NCBI RefSeq assembly: GCF_029643245.1
Contig: NZ_CP116398.1
Location: 4,150,372-4,214,371 of the forward strand
Source of the DNA: Methylomonas sp. EFPC3
GTDB lineage: Bacteria; Pseudomonadota; Gammaproteobacteria; Methylococcales; Methylomonadaceae
Direction: 5' to 3'
Length of the DNA: 64,000 nucleotides
Shown: one piece after another, positions 9,140 to 18,537 of the stretch
Numbering within the stretch: position 1 is the first letter of the stretch
Layout of the letters: each line of letters opens with the position of its first letter
Translations under genes and position numbers: made by a program
Notes under the pieces: generated by a model
Databases searched by the model: none
Seen by the model: the letters and a program-made list of their open reading frames with translations, nothing else
What the model was told of the DNA's origin: nothing

Positions 9140-9994
9140 ATGCCATCACCAATGGTCATCAATACGAATATCGCTTCATTGAACAGCCAGAAATATCTGA
9201 GCCGGACTAACGAAAGTCTGCAAACGTCCATGGAGCGCTTGTCTTCAGGCATGCGGGTCAACAGCGCGAAAGACGACGCGGCCGGTTTGGCGATTGCCGA
9301 CCGGATGACTTCGCAGATCCGCGGTATGACGGTTGCCATGCGCAACGCCAACGACGGTATTTCCATGGCGCAAACTGCCGAGGCCGGCATGGGAACGCTG
9401 ACCGAAACCTTGCAACGGATGCGCGATCTGGCGATTCAGGCGGCGAACCGGGCGGCGGTCAGCAATGGCGACCGGCAAAAACTGCAAACCGAGTTTGCCC
9501 AGTTGGGCGACGAGTTGCAGCGGATTATCACCAACACCGAGTTCAACGGTAAGAAAATCCTGAACGGCTCGTTGCAAGGCGCGAACTTCCAAATCGGTGC
9601 CAACACCGCCTCGGATAACCAGATTTCGGTGACGGTATCCAATTTGTTGAGTATGTCCGGCATCAACGAGCTGTTCGGCACTAACCGCTCGATCGGTAGC
9701 GCTGCGACTTCCACGTTCGTGCGGTCCGCGATCGATGCGATCGATACCGCGATCGAGAAGATCGATATCTTCCGTTCCAACCTCGGTGCGATTCAAAACC
9801 GTTTCACGACCACGATTGCTAATCTACAATCGTCTATCGAGAACCAAAGTGCGGCGCGGTCCAGAATCATGGATGCCGACTTCGCTTCGGAAACTTCGAA
9901 TCTGACCCGCAGCCAGATCCTGCAACAAGCCGGCACGGCGATGTTGGCGCAGGCGAATCAGGTCTCGCAAGGGGTCTTGAAACTATTGCAATAA
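9140..9994 (+). CDS. fliC: Flagellin
   Basis: 284-residue filament subunit. The N-terminal D0/D1 helices (INTNIASLNSQKYLSRTNES, LSSGMRVNSAKDDAAGLAIA) and the C-terminal D1/D0 helices (MDADFASETSNLTRSQILQQ then AGTAMLAQANQVSQGVLKLL) are complete. The variable surface domain is almost absent (about residues 150-190), so it is near the minimum size for a flagellin. A GGGAGAACGATC ribosome binding site precedes the ATG. The gene stands apart from flaG, fliD and fliS and is followed 22 bases later by a flagellin-glycosylation Maf gene. I could not find a convincing sigma-28 promoter in 8929-9139. Confidence 0.97.
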   Translation: MPSPMVINTNIASLNSQKYLSRTNESLQTSMERLSSGMRVNSAKDDAAGLAIADRMTSQIRGMTVAMRNANDGISMAQTAEAGMGTLTETLQRMRDLAIQAANRAAVSNGDRQKLQTEFAQLGDELQRIITNTEFNGKKILNGSLQGANFQIGANTASDNQISVTVSNLLSMSGINELFGTNRSIGSAATSTFVRSAIDAIDTAIEKIDIFRSNLGAIQNRFTTTIANLQSSIENQSAARSRIMDADFASETSNLTRSQILQQAGTAMLAQANQVSQGVLKLLQ

Positions 9995-10016
9995 ACCGGG
10001 CTACCAGGCGCGAGGT

Positions 10017-12524
10017 ATGACAGAAACGATCGATTTGGCGGATGAACAAGCGCTGGGGCCGTTAACGACGAACGCGTTCGGCGACCGCTACTTTTTCAAT
10101 CTGAATCGCCACGCGTTCGATAAGCTCGGCGCGGCGGCGTTGTTCGAGACCAAGTTCGGCGATCTGTTGTTCAGGGAAGACGAGCTGAACATCGTTGTCG
10201 GTACCGATTGCGGCATGTTGTTGCAGTATTTGCGCGGCAAGACTTTGCCGAAGGGTACCCGATATATTTTTATCGAGCCGGATCGGGTATTGCAGGCCTT
10301 GCTCAGCCATGACTTGCTTGGGGAGACAGACGAACGTATCGTTTGCGTCGGTCCCGGCGAGTGGCCGCAGACCCTGCAAAAATTCAAAGCCGCCGATTAT
10401 TTTTATATCGATGCGGTGAAATCGGTCAATGCGTTGTGCGCACAGGACGATTTTATCGACGAATACGCCGAGTTGAGTTGGCACGTCGCCGAAGTTCTGT
10501 CGCAACTGAACTGGCGGTATAGCGCCGAATTGGGTTCGGAAGCGTTTATTGCCCGGCAAATCGCCAATGCAGCCGACAACCGGTTGCCGGCCAAATTATT
10601 GGCAAAGGCGTTCAGCGGTAAAACGGTGGCAATTCTTGCCGGCGGGCCGTCGCTCGATCAGGCTTTGCCCTGGGTAATCCAGCATCGGCAGCAGTGCGTG
10701 GTATTTGCCGTCTCCCGCATTTCCAGGCAATTGCTGGCCGCTGGTATCGAACCGGACTTCGTGTTTTCCGTCGACCCCACCGATTTAAGTTTCGATATCA
10801 GCAAGGAAATGCTGAACTTCAGCGAAAAAACCGTTTTTGTCTGTTCTTACCACACTGTGCCGACGTTGGTCAGTCAATGGCCGGGCACGATGCTCTATCT
10901 GGGGGCCCGCTTGCCCTGGCAGAGCGACTTGAATATCAAAAACCTGAGCAGCGCGGGTCCTACCGTGACCAATACGGCCTTGAACATGGCCTACGAATTC
11001 GGTTTCAGTCGCATTATCTTATGCGGCGTCGACCTGTGTTTTACCCGCGAGGGCTTTACTCACGCCAAAGGCAGCGACGAACAATTGGCTGGGCCGCGGT
11101 TCAATCTCACCTCATTGCAAGTTGAGACCAATGGCGGTTATCTGGCGCCAACCAGTTGCGATTTTGCCCAAGCGATCAAGTCGTTGGGACGGCAGACCCA
11201 GTTGCTGAGCCGTGCCGGTTGTCGCATCGTCAACCTGGCCGAGGGCGCCGCAAAAATCGAAGCGGTGGAATACCTGCCGGCGGCGTCGTTGCTGCTGGAC
11301 TCAGAACCTGTCGACGTGGATTCCATTCTGACGGCACGGCTGTCATCGGCGAGCGGCGGGTGCCAGGATCTCGAACACGTTCATGCCGAATTGAAACGCG
11401 CGCAACACCAAGTCAAAGCGATTGCCAAACTGTCTGCTAACGCCCGCCAAATTAATGACGCGATGTATCGGAGCGAGGGTACGGTCGTCAGTTTTAAAGA
11501 CAAGAAAAACCTCGACCAAATCGAGAAAAAATTTAAGCGCGAATATCGGCAATACAGCCGGCTGGTCAAAAAATTCGGTATTCGCAGTTTCATCAAATTG
11601 ACCAAGCCGTTCGACGATGCGGAATGGAGCGCCGAGGAAGCCCGCCAATTGGGCAACGTTTATTACGATGCCTATGCCGAAGGCGCCAATAAGTTGTTGG
11701 CTTTGATCGATGCAGCGATCGATCGGGTTTCTGCGCGTCGGCAAGAGCAAATGCCGCAGCCCGATTTTGCTCAGCTGCTTGCTCAGGCGGAAACAGACCG
11801 CAGTTACGGCCGAGTCAAATTGTGGCGGCGAAAATTCGGCGAAGAATCGTTACCGGCCGGGTTCGCTGCTGAATTTGCCGAGATGGAGCGGCGTTATGCG
11901 GACGTCTTGAGCGATCGCAATACCAAGCACATGGCTCGAGCCAAGAGCCACAGCAATCTGGCTGCGGTAAAGCATCGGGCCGGTTTGCTGTTCAAACATC
12001 GCAAAACGGCAGAACTGCGAGATTTGCTTGCCGCACTGGATAAGCACGAGCAACAGCAGGCGGCAAATTGTTACCGCTTTTTGGTCGAGGGCTATCTGGC
12101 CGAATTGCAGGAGTGCCCGGAAGATGCGTTGGACGCTTACCAGCGAGTGGTCGATTTGGGGGATGCCTTGCTGGAGGAAGCTTTGGCCAGAATTGCCGCG
12201 ATCGGCGTCAGTCACGACGACGGGCAAACGGCCAGATTGGCTTTGGAGTGCTTGTCGCAATTGAATCCGGTGTATTTGCCGTTCTACGCCGAAATTCAAC
12301 GGTTGCAGCAGGACATGGTTGCGGCTATCGATTCGTACGCGGCGTATATCGGGCAGTTCCCGCAAGACGTACTGGTACAGATGAAATTGGCGGCGTTGTA
12401 CGGCGAATGCCGGATTTACGATGGGGCGGATATGATGCTGGATTACATTTTGCAGCAAAAACCGGATTACGCTGCGGCGTTGGCTTTGAAGCGGCACCTG
12501 TCGGAGCAGAAAACGGCGGGTTAG
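10017..12524 (+). CDS. Maf-type flagellin glycosylation protein (DUF115)
   Basis: 835 residues. The centre (about 195-420) is a DUF115 / MAF_flag10 domain: GKTVAILAGGPSLDQALPWV, VFAVSRISRQLLAAGIEPDF, VFSVDPTDLS and IILCGVDLCFT. It follows a Maf N-terminal region in which FGDRYFFNLNRHAFDKL is visible. The C-terminal third is helical and repeat-like (TPR-type). Maf proteins (motility accessory factors) transfer nonulosonic acids such as pseudaminic acid to flagellin. The position directly after fliC supports that role. No nonulosonic acid biosynthesis genes are adjacent; they would have to be elsewhere. Confidence 0.85.
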   Translation: MTETIDLADEQALGPLTTNAFGDRYFFNLNRHAFDKLGAAALFETKFGDLLFREDELNIVVGTDCGMLLQYLRGKTLPKGTRYIFIEPDRVLQALLSHDLLGETDERIVCVGPGEWPQTLQKFKAADYFYIDAVKSVNALCAQDDFIDEYAELSWHVAEVLSQLNWRYSAELGSEAFIARQIANAADNRLPAKLLAKAFSGKTVAILAGGPSLDQALPWVIQHRQQCVVFAVSRISRQLLAAGIEPDFVFSVDPTDLSFDISKEMLNFSEKTVFVCSYHTVPTLVSQWPGTMLYLGARLPWQSDLNIKNLSSAGPTVTNTALNMAYEFGFSRIILCGVDLCFTREGFTHAKGSDEQLAGPRFNLTSLQVETNGGYLAPTSCDFAQAIKSLGRQTQLLSRAGCRIVNLAEGAAKIEAVEYLPAASLLLDSEPVDVDSILTARLSSASGGCQDLEHVHAELKRAQHQVKAIAKLSANARQINDAMYRSEGTVVSFKDKKNLDQIEKKFKREYRQYSRLVKKFGIRSFIKLTKPFDDAEWSAEEARQLGNVYYDAYAEGANKLLALIDAAIDRVSARRQEQMPQPDFAQLLAQAETDRSYGRVKLWRRKFGEESLPAGFAAEFAEMERRYADVLSDRNTKHMARAKSHSNLAAVKHRAGLLFKHRKTAELRDLLAALDKHEQQQAANCYRFLVEGYLAELQECPEDALDAYQRVVDLGDALLEEALARIAAIGVSHDDGQTARLALECLSQLNPVYLPFYAEIQRLQQDMVAAIDSYAAYIGQFPQDVLVQMKLAALYGECRIYDGADMMLDYILQQKPDYAAALALKRHLSEQKTAG

Positions 12525-12590
12525 GGCTAAAGATTTCGCGTTGTCGGGCGATAAGCTTGGCAGTGCTATCTTTTGTTCTGGAGGTGTGCG

Positions 12591-12788
12591 ATGGCTGATT
12601 CGATATCCGGTATTAATTCATCCAGTCTGCTGGCAGCGGTGTTGCAGCAGGCATCGAATAAGCAAGAGTTGGCGGTGGCTGTCGTCAAAAAAGGCCAGGA
12701 AGTCGAAGCCGCCCAGGGAGAGGCCGCGCTGAAGCTGATTGATTCGGCCGCTACAACTGCTGCCGGCAAAATCGATACTTACGCTTGA
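12591..12788 (+). CDS. YjfB-like putative motility protein
   Basis: 65 residues beginning MADSISGINSSSLLAAVLQQ, with the Ala/Lys-rich amphipathic middle KQELAVAVVKKGQEVEAAQG and a C-terminal AATTAAGKIDTYA. Composition and length match the YjfB family of small putative motility proteins. The ATG at 12591 is preceded by CTGGAGGTGTGCG. It lies 66 bases after the Maf gene and seems to complete a three-gene flagellin island. It ends 16 bases from the convergent ypjD. Confidence 0.72.
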   Translation: MADSISGINSSSLLAAVLQQASNKQELAVAVVKKGQEVEAAQGEAALKLIDSAATTAAGKIDTYA

Positions 12789-12804
12789 TGCGTGTTCGCG
12801 GCGC

Positions 12805-13605
12805 TCAGGTTCTTTTCAAGATCAATTCCAATACCAGTTTGCTGCCGAAATAAGCCAAGAGCAGCAGCACAAAGCCAATCAGCGTCCATTGGATTGCGGT
12901 ACTGCCACGCCAGCCGTACCGCAGTCGCCCGACCAACAACCCGGAAAAAATCAACCAAGCGCAAATTGACAGGACTGTCTTGTGGGCCAGATGCTGCGCG
13001 AAGATGTCTTCGATAAAAATGAAACCGCTAATCAGCGCAGCGGTTAAAAACACCAATCCTGTGCCGATCATTTGAAATAACAAGGTTTCCATCGCTTGTA
13101 GCGGTGGCAGCGCCAGCATTAGTCTTTTCGGCTGGTGGCTGCGCAGTTGTTGGTCTTGAATCGCCAGCAAGATGGCCTGAATCGCCGCGATATTCAACAA
13201 ACTGAACGCGACGATGGAAGTCAGAATGTGGACGCTCATCTGCCAACTATGCGTAACCAGCGGATGGTTGGTTTCCGGAAAAATCATATCCAGGCCGATC
13301 AATGCCGCCGCCAGAGGGAATACCGCGACGCCGAGTTTTTCGACCGGCTTGTCCAGTGCGGCGCATAGTAGAAACCACGAGATGACTAGCGCTACCAGGG
13401 TCGCTGCGTTAAAGAAACTGAAGTTGAAAGGTTGTTCGCCAAGGAAGATGGTCCCGGCGTAAGCGGCATGCAATGCGGCGCCGATCCAGGCCAGGCGGAT
13501 AGGCACCGGGCGGCGCTCCTGTCCGGCGAAAAGGTCCTTCGCGATGAAAGTGGCCGCGGCCAAATAGCATAAAACCGATAGGATGCCGAGAATTGCGATA
13601 TTCAT
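12805..13605 (-). CDS. ypjD: YpjD/CcsA-family inner membrane protein
   Basis: 266 residues with eight hydrophobic helices and the order of features of the CcsA/HemX/YpjD group: GEQPFNFSFFNAATLVALVI, a SWQMSVHILTSIVAFSLLN helix with a conserved His, a loop QPKRLMLALPPLQAMETLLF and a final H-K-T-V-L-S-I-C-A-W helix. Relatives are cytochrome c assembly or heme-handling proteins; YpjD itself has also been linked to flippase/CorC-type functions, so the job is uncertain. Placement divergent from ffh (126-base gap) is the usual gammaproteobacterial arrangement. Confidence 0.87.
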   Translation of the reverse strand: MNIAILGILSVLCYLAAATFIAKDLFAGQERRPVPIRLAWIGAALHAAYAGTIFLGEQPFNFSFFNAATLVALVISWFLLCAALDKPVEKLGVAVFPLAAALIGLDMIFPETNHPLVTHSWQMSVHILTSIVAFSLLNIAAIQAILLAIQDQQLRSHQPKRLMLALPPLQAMETLLFQMIGTGLVFLTAALISGFIFIEDIFAQHLAHKTVLSICAWLIFSGLLVGRLRYGWRGSTAIQWTLIGFVLLLLAYFGSKLVLELILKRT

Positions 13606-13731
13606 TGGAGTGGCGGGGCAGAATTATCAAAAGGCGTTGCGTAGGCCTTATGTTAAACTAAGCCCGAGTATTGTTCTAACTCCGCTTGAGCCGGAACGAG
13701 TCGTAATTAACCAGCTAAACAAGACGTATCT

Positions 13732-15087
13732 ATGTTCGATAATTTATCCGATCGCCTGAGTGGCACACTTAAAAAAATAAAAGGCCAAGGCCGTCTGACC
13801 GAGAGCAATATTCAGGAGACCATGCGCGAGGTGCGGATGGCTTTGCTGGAGGCCGATGTCGCTTTGCCGGTGGTGACCGACTTTATCGAGCAAGTTACTC
13901 AGCGCGCGCTCGGCCAGGAAGTGCAAACCAGTTTGACGCCGGGTCAGGCTCTGATCAAGGTGGTGCAATCGGAGCTGATAAATGTGATGGGTGCGGCCAA
14001 CGAAGAGTTGAATCTGCGTACCAATCCGCCGGCCATCGTGTTGATGGCGGGCTTGCAGGGTGCCGGTAAAACCACGACGGTCGCCAAGCTGGGCCGGCAT
14101 CTGAAAGAGAAGAAAAAGAAAAAAGTCGGTGTGGTCAGTGTCGACGTCTACCGGCCCGCAGCAATCAAACAATTACAAACCCTGGCTGACGACATCGGTC
14201 TGAAGTTTTTCGAGAGCGATGCCAGCGAGAATCCGGTCGATATCGTCAATCGGGCGCTTGATGCGGCTAGACGCCAATTCGTCGACGTACTAATCGTCGA
14301 TACCGCCGGCCGGCTGCATGTCGACGACGAGATGATGGCCGAGATCAAGGCCTTGCATGCCGCGATCAAGCCGATCGAAACCTTGTTTGTCGTTGACAGT
14401 ATGACCGGCCAGGATGCCGCCAATACCGCCAAAGCCTTCCACGACGCGCTGCCGTTGACCGGTGTGATCCTGACCAAAGCCGATGGCGACGCCCGCGGCG
14501 GTGCGGCATTGTCCATTCGTCAAATCACCGGTAAGCCGATCAAATTCATCGGTGTCGGCGAAAAAACCGATGCGTTGGAGCCGTTTTATCCGGACCGGCT
14601 GGCGTCTCGTATCTTGGGTATGGGCGACGTGTTGTCGCTGATCGAAGATATCGAACAAAAGGTCGACAAGAAAAAAGCCGAGCAATTAGCCAAGAAGCTG
14701 CAAAAAGGTAAAAGCTTCGATTTGGATGATTTGAAGGAACAGTTGTTGCAGATGCAAAACATGGGCGGTCTGGGGGCGATGATGGATAAGTTGCCTGGTA
14801 TGAACAATGTGCCGAAAGATATTAGGGAAAAGGTCAACGACAAGGATTTGGCGCATCAGATTGCCGTGATCAATTCGATGACCAAGCAGGAGCGGCGGTT
14901 TCCCGATTTGATCAAGGGTAGTCGCAAGCAACGTATTGCCGACGGTTGCGGCCTTGATTTACAAGCGGTAAATCGGGTGTTGAAACAACATCAGATGATG
15001 GAAAAGATGATGAAGAAGTTCAGCAAAGGCAATATCACCAACATGATGCGCGGCTTGAAGAGTAATATGCGCGGCCTGAGAATGTGA
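13732..15087 (+). CDS. ffh: Signal recognition particle protein Ffh (SRP54)
   Basis: 451-residue GTPase that binds 4.5S RNA and signal sequences and delivers ribosomes to FtsY. The N domain is followed by the G domain with P-loop GLQGAGKTT (about 105-113), DVYRPAA, DTAGRL and TKADGD. The C-terminal M domain is Met-rich, with GGLGAMMDKLPGM, SMTKQER and MEKMMKKFSKGN. Length is normal. It starts the conserved block rpsP-rimM-trmD-rplS, 88 bases ahead of rpsP. Confidence 0.98.
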   Translation: MFDNLSDRLSGTLKKIKGQGRLTESNIQETMREVRMALLEADVALPVVTDFIEQVTQRALGQEVQTSLTPGQALIKVVQSELINVMGAANEELNLRTNPPAIVLMAGLQGAGKTTTVAKLGRHLKEKKKKKVGVVSVDVYRPAAIKQLQTLADDIGLKFFESDASENPVDIVNRALDAARRQFVDVLIVDTAGRLHVDDEMMAEIKALHAAIKPIETLFVVDSMTGQDAANTAKAFHDALPLTGVILTKADGDARGGAALSIRQITGKPIKFIGVGEKTDALEPFYPDRLASRILGMGDVLSLIEDIEQKVDKKKAEQLAKKLQKGKSFDLDDLKEQLLQMQNMGGLGAMMDKLPGMNNVPKDIREKVNDKDLAHQIAVINSMTKQERRFPDLIKGSRKQRIADGCGLDLQAVNRVLKQHQMMEKMMKKFSKGNITNMMRGLKSNMRGLRM

Positions 15088-15175
15088 TCGGCGCAATTTG
15101 TCCTTCACTTATTCGCAAAATCGCGTAGAATAGGTTGATTAAATTTTTTGATTCAATGTTTTTTAAGGTATTCAA

Positions 15176-15427
15176 ATGGTAAGCATTCGTTTGTCCAGAG
15201 GCGGCGCAAAGAATCGTCCTTTTTATCATGTTGTCGTAACCGACAGCAGAAGCAGCCGCGACGGTCGCTACATTGAGCGGGTCGGTTTTTTTAACCCGCT
15301 GGCACGTGGTGCGGAGCAGCGTCTGGTGTTGGATGCTGAACGCGTTCAATATTGGAAAGCCAACGGTGCTCAGCCGACCGACCGTGTTGCCAGACTGATC
15401 AAAGACGCTGCTAAAGCTGCCGCGTAA
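15176..15427 (+). CDS. rpsP: Ribosomal protein bS16
   Basis: 83 residues, starting [20 protein letters not shown] and containing [20 protein letters not shown], which are diagnostic for S16 of the 30S subunit. The C-terminal AKAAA tail is typical. It is first in the rpsP-rimM-trmD-rplS operon and is followed nine bases later by rimM. Confidence 0.98.
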   Translation: MVSIRLSRGGAKNRPFYHVVVTDSRSSRDGRYIERVGFFNPLARGAEQRLVLDAERVQYWKANGAQPTDRVARLIKDAAKAAA

Positions 15428-15436
15428 CGCTTAGTT

Positions 15437-15946
15437 TTGCAGGCAGGGGAGTATCTGAACGTCGGACAAGTATCCGGCGTTTTTGGTGTAAAGGGCTGGG
15501 TAAAAGTGTTTTCTTTTACCGATCCCCGCGAAAATATCCTGAAATATTCGCCATGGCTGTTACAAAAACACGGCCAGCGCCATGAATTGAAAGTTGTTGG
15601 TGGTCGCCGACAAGGCAATTTGATTGTTGCCCAGCTTGAAAATATTGGCGACAGGGATGCTGCCGCCGAGTGGATGGGTGCGGAAATTCTGATTCGCAAG
15701 CAGCAATTGCCCAAGCCTGAAGCGGGTGAATTCTACTGGGCCGATTTGATAGGCCTGTTAGTAGAAAACCAAGCAGGTTTCAGGCTAGGTACCGTCGATC
15801 ATTTGCTGGAGACCGGAGCCAACGATGTCTTGGTCGTTATCGACGGCGAGACTGAACGTTTGATACCGTTTTTGCAGCCCAGCACGATTTTGAAAGTCGA
15901 CTTGGTTGGCGGGTTGATCGTCGCCGATTGGGATCCGGATTTTTAG
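15437..15946 (+). CDS. rimM: 16S rRNA processing protein RimM
   Basis: About 169 residues. The N-terminal barrel has NVGQVSGVFGVKGWVKVFSF, and the PRC-barrel half has PEAGEFYWADLIGLLV, LETGANDVLVV and VDWDPDF-type end AD-W-D-P-D-F. RimM helps mature the 30S head by binding S19. The only upstream start in frame is TTG at 15437, with no clear ribosome binding site; a CTG at codon 7 has GCAGGGGAG before it, so the true start is uncertain by a few codons. It lies between rpsP and trmD (6-base gap). Confidence 0.95.
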   Translation: MQAGEYLNVGQVSGVFGVKGWVKVFSFTDPRENILKYSPWLLQKHGQRHELKVVGGRRQGNLIVAQLENIGDRDAAAEWMGAEILIRKQQLPKPEAGEFYWADLIGLLVENQAGFRLGTVDHLLETGANDVLVVIDGETERLIPFLQPSTILKVDLVGGLIVADWDPDF

Positions 15947-15952
15947 GCGGAT

Positions 15953-16696
15953 ATGCATTTCGATGTGGTCAGCCTTTTTCCGGAGATGGTCTCCGGAGCG
16001 GCAGGTTATGGCGTAACCGGGAAAGCGATAGAAAAAGGTTTGGTCGGTTTATCGGTCTGGAATCCGCGCGATTACGCGCACGACCGGCACAAAACGGTAG
16101 ATGACAGGCCATACGGCGGCGGGCCCGGCATGGTAATGAAGTACCAGCCTTTATTGGATGCTGTAAACGACGCAAAACGGAGTCAGCAGCTGGATGGAGC
16201 CAAAGTTGTGTATTTGAGCCCGCAAGGGCGATTGATCACACAGGCCCTGTTGCAGGATGCCAGCACCAGCCCGCGTTTGATTCTGATTGCCGGACGATAT
16301 GAAGGTATCGACGAACGATTTATCGAACATGCTTGCGATGACGAGTGGTCGTTGGGCGACTATGTGATCAGCGGCGGCGAACTTGCAGCTTTAATTGTAA
16401 TAGACGCGATCAGCCGCTTGATACCGGGGGTGCTGGGCGACGAGGAGTCGGCTAAACAGGATTCCCATGCCGAAGGCTTATTGGATTGCCCGCATTACAC
16501 GCGGCCTGAGCGTAGTGAGCTCGGCAATGTTCCCGAGGTCTTGTTGGGCGGTAATCATGCGGCGATCCGCCGCTGGCGAATGAAGCAAGCCTTGGGTAGA
16601 ACCTGGGTGCGACGGCCGGATTTACTGGAAAAACGCGAATTAAGTGCAGAGCAGGACGCCTTGCTGAAAGAATTTAGAAACGAAGTTGTTAAATAG
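15953..16696 (+). CDS. trmD: tRNA (guanine-N1)-methyltransferase TrmD
   Basis: 247-residue SPOUT methyltransferase making m1G37 in tRNAs. The motifs [12 protein letters not shown] at the N-terminus, [43 protein letters not shown] and [15 protein letters not shown] (the knot and catalytic Asp region) are intact. Normal length. The ninth base after its stop begins the rplS start codon, so the genes are co-transcribed. Confidence 0.98.
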   Translation: MHFDVVSLFPEMVSGAAGYGVTGKAIEKGLVGLSVWNPRDYAHDRHKTVDDRPYGGGPGMVMKYQPLLDAVNDAKRSQQLDGAKVVYLSPQGRLITQALLQDASTSPRLILIAGRYEGIDERFIEHACDDEWSLGDYVISGGELAALIVIDAISRLIPGVLGDEESAKQDSHAEGLLDCPHYTRPERSELGNVPEVLLGGNHAAIRRWRMKQALGRTWVRRPDLLEKRELSAEQDALLKEFRNEVVK

Positions 16697-16705
16697 GGTG
16701 TGGTT

Positions 16706-17053
16706 ATGAGTAAAATTATCGAAGAATTGGAAGCGGAACAGCTGAAAAAAGACGTCCCTGAATTCGGTCCGGGCGATACTGTGGTTGTTCAAGTCAGAGT
16801 GACCGAAGGTAGCCGCGAGCGGCTGCAGGCTTTCGAAGGCATCGTTATCGCCAAGCGTAATCGCGGTTTGAATTCCGCATTTACCGTCAGAAAAATTTCC
16901 CACGGCGTTGGTGTTGAGCGTGTGTTTCAGACCCACAGCCCTGCGGTTGGCAGCATCGAAGTCAAGCGCCGTGGTGATGTGCGCCGTGCCAAGTTGTATT
17001 ATCTGCGCGATCTGGCCGGTAAAGCCGCCCGGATTAAAGAAAGACTTTCTTAA
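16706..17053 (+). CDS. rplS: Ribosomal protein bL19
   Basis: 115 residues, with [20 protein letters not shown] at the start, [37 protein letters not shown] and [20 protein letters not shown], all diagnostic for L19 of the 50S subunit. The ATG at 16706 (MSKII) is preferred to the in-frame GTG two codons earlier. It closes the ffh-rpsP-rimM-trmD-rplS block and a strong terminator follows. Confidence 0.98.
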   Translation: MSKIIEELEAEQLKKDVPEFGPGDTVVVQVRVTEGSRERLQAFEGIVIAKRNRGLNSAFTVRKISHGVGVERVFQTHSPAVGSIEVKRRGDVRRAKLYYLRDLAGKAARIKERLS

Positions 17054-17092
17054 GCCGTTGCTATCCGATTGGCAGCAATCGGATCGGCTCCG

Positions 17093-17123
17093 AAAAAGGC
17101 GGCTATCAGGCCGCCTTTTTTTT
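17093..17123 (+). terminator. Rho-independent terminator after rplS
   Basis: GGCGGC (17098-17103) pairs with GCCGCC (17110-17115) around a TATCAG loop, extended by five A:T pairs and ending in eight T residues. It lies 40 bases after the rplS stop. Confidence 0.9.
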
Positions 17124-17144
17124 GCCGCTCATTTTGAATAATCC

Positions 17145-17654
17145 ATGACCTTGCATATTGTTTGGCAGCCAACAGCGGATGCGGAACCGCACACAATTGG
17201 GGTGCCGGTATTTGGTGTTGAATTGTTATTGACCTTGCGCGGGTCGGTCATCGTCGACGCCTCCTGGCGGATGCAGGCACTTCCGGCGGAGGGGGATCTG
17301 CCTGATCTGGCGCTACATGTTCGGCAATATCTACTGGATCCGGATAATACTGATTTGCAACTTAAGCTGCTAACTCAGGGTAGCGAATTCAGCAAAAAGG
17401 TCTGGAACGCGTTGTTGGCAATACCGGTCGGTCGGACGTTGACTTATGCTGAATTGGCCAAATGCTTGGATTCGGCTCCGCGCGCTGTTGCTGCTGGTTG
17501 CAAACGTAACCCTTACGCCGGAATCATTCCTTGCCATCGTGTTGTCGCAAGCCAAGGTATTGGCGGCTTTATGGGCCAGATCGAAGGCGAGTTCGTTCAG
17601 TTGAAAAGGCAGTTGCTCGACTACGAGCGCCGTTTGCGCGATTCGGAAGCATGA
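17145..17654 (+). CDS. ogt: O6-alkylguanine-DNA alkyltransferase (Ogt type)
   Basis: 169-residue suicide DNA repair enzyme. The C-terminal half carries FSKKVWNALLAIPVGRTLTY, the recognition helix AELAKCLDSAPRAVAAGCKR and the active site NPYAGIIPCHRVVASQG, where the Cys of PCHR accepts the alkyl group. The N-terminal domain is poorly conserved and lacks the Ada zinc Cys cluster. It overlaps the xerD start by four bases (ATGA). Confidence 0.93.
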   Translation: MTLHIVWQPTADAEPHTIGVPVFGVELLLTLRGSVIVDASWRMQALPAEGDLPDLALHVRQYLLDPDNTDLQLKLLTQGSEFSKKVWNALLAIPVGRTLTYAELAKCLDSAPRAVAAGCKRNPYAGIIPCHRVVASQGIGGFMGQIEGEFVQLKRQLLDYERRLRDSEA

Positions 17655-18535
17655 ATTCGAGTCAGTCCATAGAAGTTTTCTTAAATGCGCTTTGGCTGGA
17701 ATTCGGGTTAAGCGATAACACGCTCGCCGCCTACGGCAGCGATTTGAAGCAATTTTCTGCGTGGCTGAAGCATAAAGAGTTGCCGGCCGCGGACGAATCG
17801 GATATCAAAGGGTTTTTGGCCCACCTGCGGCAACTTGGTACTTCCAGCCGCTCCTCGGCGCGCAAGTTATCCTGTTTGAAACGGTTTTACGGTTATTTGC
17901 TACGAGAGGCAAAAATCGTCGTCGACCCTACCCAACTGGTAGATGCGCCGCAATTAGGCCGATATTTGCCGGGTTCGCTGTCCGAGAGCGATGTCGAAAC
18001 ATTGCTGGAGGCTCCGGAAATCAGCAGCAATTTGGGTTTTAGAGACAGAACCATGCTGGAAGTGCTGTACGCAACCGGGTTGCGGGTATCGGAATTGGTT
18101 GGACTGAGTTTTTCACAGATCAATTTTCGCCAAGGGTGTTTGCGAGTGGTCGGCAAGGGCGATAAAGAGCGCCTAGTCCCAATCGGCGAGGAAGCCCTGG
18201 ATTGGGCCGAACGTTACATCAAGGGAGCCAGACAAGCGTTACTGGGCGGCCGCCAAAGCGACTATTTGTTTGTTACCGCGCGCGGCGATGCTATGACACG
18301 GCAGGCTTTTTGGCATATCATCAAGCGTTACGCCAAGCTGGCCGGAATTGACAAACACTTGTCGCCGCATACCTTACGCCACGCGTTTGCGACTCACTTG
18401 CTGAACCATGGTGCCGATCTGCGCGTGGTGCAGTTGTTGTTGGGGCATTCCGATCTGTCTACAACCCAAATTTATACCCATATCGCTCAACAGCGCTTGA
18501 AAGAACTCCATCGCCAACATCACCCTAGAGGTTAA
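17651..18535 (+). CDS. xerD: Site-specific tyrosine recombinase XerD
   Basis: 294 residues; with XerC it resolves chromosome dimers at dif. The catalytic set is complete: Arg in YATGLRVSELVGL, Lys in VVGKGDKERLVPI, His and Arg in SPHTLRHAFATHLLNHGADL, His in LLGHSDLS and Tyr in TTQIYTHI. The N-terminal SAM-like domain includes LSDNTLAAYGSDLKQF. The ATG at 17651 overlaps the ogt stop; a longer reading from 17531 would lie inside ogt and is rejected. The match to XerD rather than an element-borne integrase rests on length, motifs and the housekeeping context. Confidence 0.94.
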   Translation: MNSSQSIEVFLNALWLEFGLSDNTLAAYGSDLKQFSAWLKHKELPAADESDIKGFLAHLRQLGTSSRSSARKLSCLKRFYGYLLREAKIVVDPTQLVDAPQLGRYLPGSLSESDVETLLEAPEISSNLGFRDRTMLEVLYATGLRVSELVGLSFSQINFRQGCLRVVGKGDKERLVPIGEEALDWAERYIKGARQALLGGRQSDYLFVTARGDAMTRQAFWHIIKRYAKLAGIDKHLSPHTLRHAFATHLLNHGADLRVVQLLLGHSDLSTTQIYTHIAQQRLKELHRQHHPRG

Positions 18536-18537
18536 AC

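Noticed and set aside
17651-18535. xerD as integrase of a mobile element or of the cassette array
   Set aside because: Housekeeping context, normal XerD length, no integron-integrase-specific insertion, and 22 kb from the array.
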